A DNA stretch of 5,896 bases from positions 1-5,896 of the forward strand of contig CAPYQR010000054.1 of NCBI GenBank assembly GCA_948742005.1, written 5' to 3'. The notes beneath the pieces were generated by a model. It ran no database searches and had not been told where the DNA came from. It was given only the letters and a program-made list of their open reading frames with translations. The stretch comes from an uncultured bacterium. Its GTDB lineage: Bacteria > Cyanobacteriota > Vampirovibrionia > Gastranaerophilales > Gastranaerophilaceae. A program made the translations under genes and the position numbers. Positions 4,737-5,896 of the stretch are shown piece after piece; within the stretch, counting starts at the first letter, position 1, and each line of letters opens with the position of its first letter.

Positions 4737-5896
4737 ATGGAAAATTTATCACAAAAAGAAATAAATGAAAAATTACATACTCTAAGACATTCCTGCTCTC
4801 ATATTATGGCGCAGGCTGTTCAAACATTATATCCGCAGGCAAAACTTGCAATAGGCCCTGCGATTGAAAACGGATTTTATTATGATTTTGATATTGAGGG
4901 CGTTACTTTAAATGATGAAAATCTTAAAGAAATCGAAAAAGTAATGAAAAAATTAATTTCGCAAAATTTAACCTTTGAAAAATATCAAATTCCTGATGTT
5001 GAAAAACAAATAGAAGAATTCAAAGCACAAGGCGAAATTTATAAAGCAGAATTATTGGAAGAGCACAAAAACGATAACCCGACGTTGTATTTAACAAAAG
5101 ACAAAGACGGAAACGTTTTGTTTAACGACCTTTGCTCAGGCCCTCATATTGATTCAACGCGTGAAATCAAGGCTTTTAAATTAATGTCTGTTGCAGGAGC
5201 TTATTGGCGCGGAAACGAAAAAAATAAAATGCTCCAACGTATCTATGCGACTGCATTTTTAACAAAAGAAGAACTGGATGCTTACATAACTCAACTAGAA
5301 GAAGCAAAAAAACGCGACCACAGAAAATTAGGAACTCAATTAGACCTGTTTTCTGTAAGAGATGAAATCGGCGGAGGTTTGGTTCTTTGGCATCCGAATT
5401 TATATGTTGTTCGCGAACAAATTGAAAATTACTGGCGCGAAGAACACAGAAAACGCGGTTATGTCATCGTTCAAACACCGCAATTAGCTAAATCAAAGCT
5501 TTGGGAATTGTCAGGACATATTGACCATTATCGCGAAAATATGTTTTTCATTCAAAAAGAAAATGAAGAAGATGAACAATATATCGTAAAACCGATGAAT
5601 TGTCCTTTTCATATTTTGATTTATGAAGCACAGCGCCGTTCATATCGCGATTTGCCTTTAAGAATGGCAGAATTAGGAACGGTTTATCGCAGAGAAAAAT
5701 CAGGAGCATTATCAGGCTTAACCCGTGTTCAAGGTTTTACGCAGGATGATGCACATATATTCTGTACCCCTGAACAATTAGTTGATGAAATTAATGAAAT
5801 TATTGATTTTGTAACAGATGCTATGGGAATTTTCGGCATGACATTTGATGTTGAACTTTCAACCCGCCCGGATAGCTACATTGGTGATATTTCAAC
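4737..5896 (+). CDS. thrS: Threonyl-tRNA synthetase, TGS-less, N-terminal part (3' end outside the window)
   Basis: It charges tRNA-Thr with threonine in the cytoplasm and removes mischarged serine. 386 full codons are visible and the frame runs off the window. A GAGGA site 6 bases upstream supports this ATG. The protein starts almost directly with the editing domain (RHSCSHIMAQAV, His18 and His22), so the usual N-terminal TGS domain of about 60 residues is missing. The editing site is complete, with Cys133 and His137 in LCSGPHI. Then come AGAYWRG and KMLQRIYATAF, and the linker into the class II catalytic core (KKRDHRKLGTQLDLF, about 191-205). The core shows the zinc ligands Cys289 (KPMNCPFH) and His340 (TQDDAHIF), and motif 2 (RMAELGTVYRREKSG, Arg318). 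The third zinc His, motif 3 and the anticodon domain lie beyond the window. TGS-less ThrRS occurs in cyanobacteria and some other lineages, consistent with the suggested relationship. It is divergent from the orphan gene. Confidence 0.97.
   Translation, partial: MENLSQKEINEKLHTLRHSCSHIMAQAVQTLYPQAKLAIGPAIENGFYYDFDIEGVTLNDENLKEIEKVMKKLISQNLTFEKYQIPDVEKQIEEFKAQGEIYKAELLEEHKNDNPTLYLTKDKDGNVLFNDLCSGPHIDSTREIKAFKLMSVAGAYWRGNEKNKMLQRIYATAFLTKEELDAYITQLEEAKKRDHRKLGTQLDLFSVRDEIGGGLVLWHPNLYVVREQIENYWREEHRKRGYVIVQTPQLAKSKLWELSGHIDHYRENMFFIQKENEEDEQYIVKPMNCPFHILIYEAQRRSYRDLPLRMAELGTVYRREKSGALSGLTRVQGFTQDDAHIFCTPEQLVDEINEIIDFVTDAMGIFGMTFDVELSTRPDSYIGDIS

Overview
The window is strongly AT-rich bacterial DNA using the standard code (TGG for Trp, TGA only as stop). 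It has compact genes and clear Shine-Dalgarno sites. Two complete or partial housekeeping genes anchor it: a Bacillus-type (GSI-alpha) glutamine synthetase and the first part of a threonyl-tRNA synthetase that lacks the N-terminal TGS domain. Together with a bacterial calpain-like protease and lysine/glutamate-rich orphan proteins, this fits an uncultured gut-type lineage such as Gastranaerophilales/Melainabacteria (non-photosynthetic relatives of cyanobacteria). The assignment is an inference from gene style; an AT-rich Firmicute is not excluded.

Left part (1-1033, all + strand): the C-terminal end of a calpain-family (C2) cysteine peptidase is followed after 2 bases by a 92-residue hypothetical protein, probably in the same transcript. 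A good sigma70-type promoter (TTGCCA-18-TATAAT) then precedes a small two-helix membrane protein carrying a ComEA-like helix-hairpin-helix domain.

Middle part (1034-2347): a second promoter (TTGTAA-17-TATAAA) leads into a hydrophilic, repeat-containing orphan protein. It is now split into two reading frames by an apparent one-base loss at about 1574-1678, most likely 1614-1631. The repeat pattern runs across the break, so the two open frames are best read as one gene of about 399 residues, either mutated or carrying a sequencing error.

Right part (2348-5896): glnA is preceded by a 15-bp hairpin plus a run of six T that ends exactly where its Shine-Dalgarno begins. This may be an operator, an attenuator, or a terminator of upstream readthrough. 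glnA converges on an orphan minus-strand gene whose stop codon overlaps its own. After a 138-base divergent intergenic region containing two near-identical direct repeats, thrS begins and runs off the window.

The genes do not form one obvious pathway. glnA and thrS are core metabolism and translation, and the rest are accessory or lineage-specific proteins. I found no RNA gene, insertion sequence, CRISPR array or attachment site, and no evidence for a complete new defence or secretion system. The most interesting items are the split repeat protein, the glnA leader hairpin and the minus-strand orphan.
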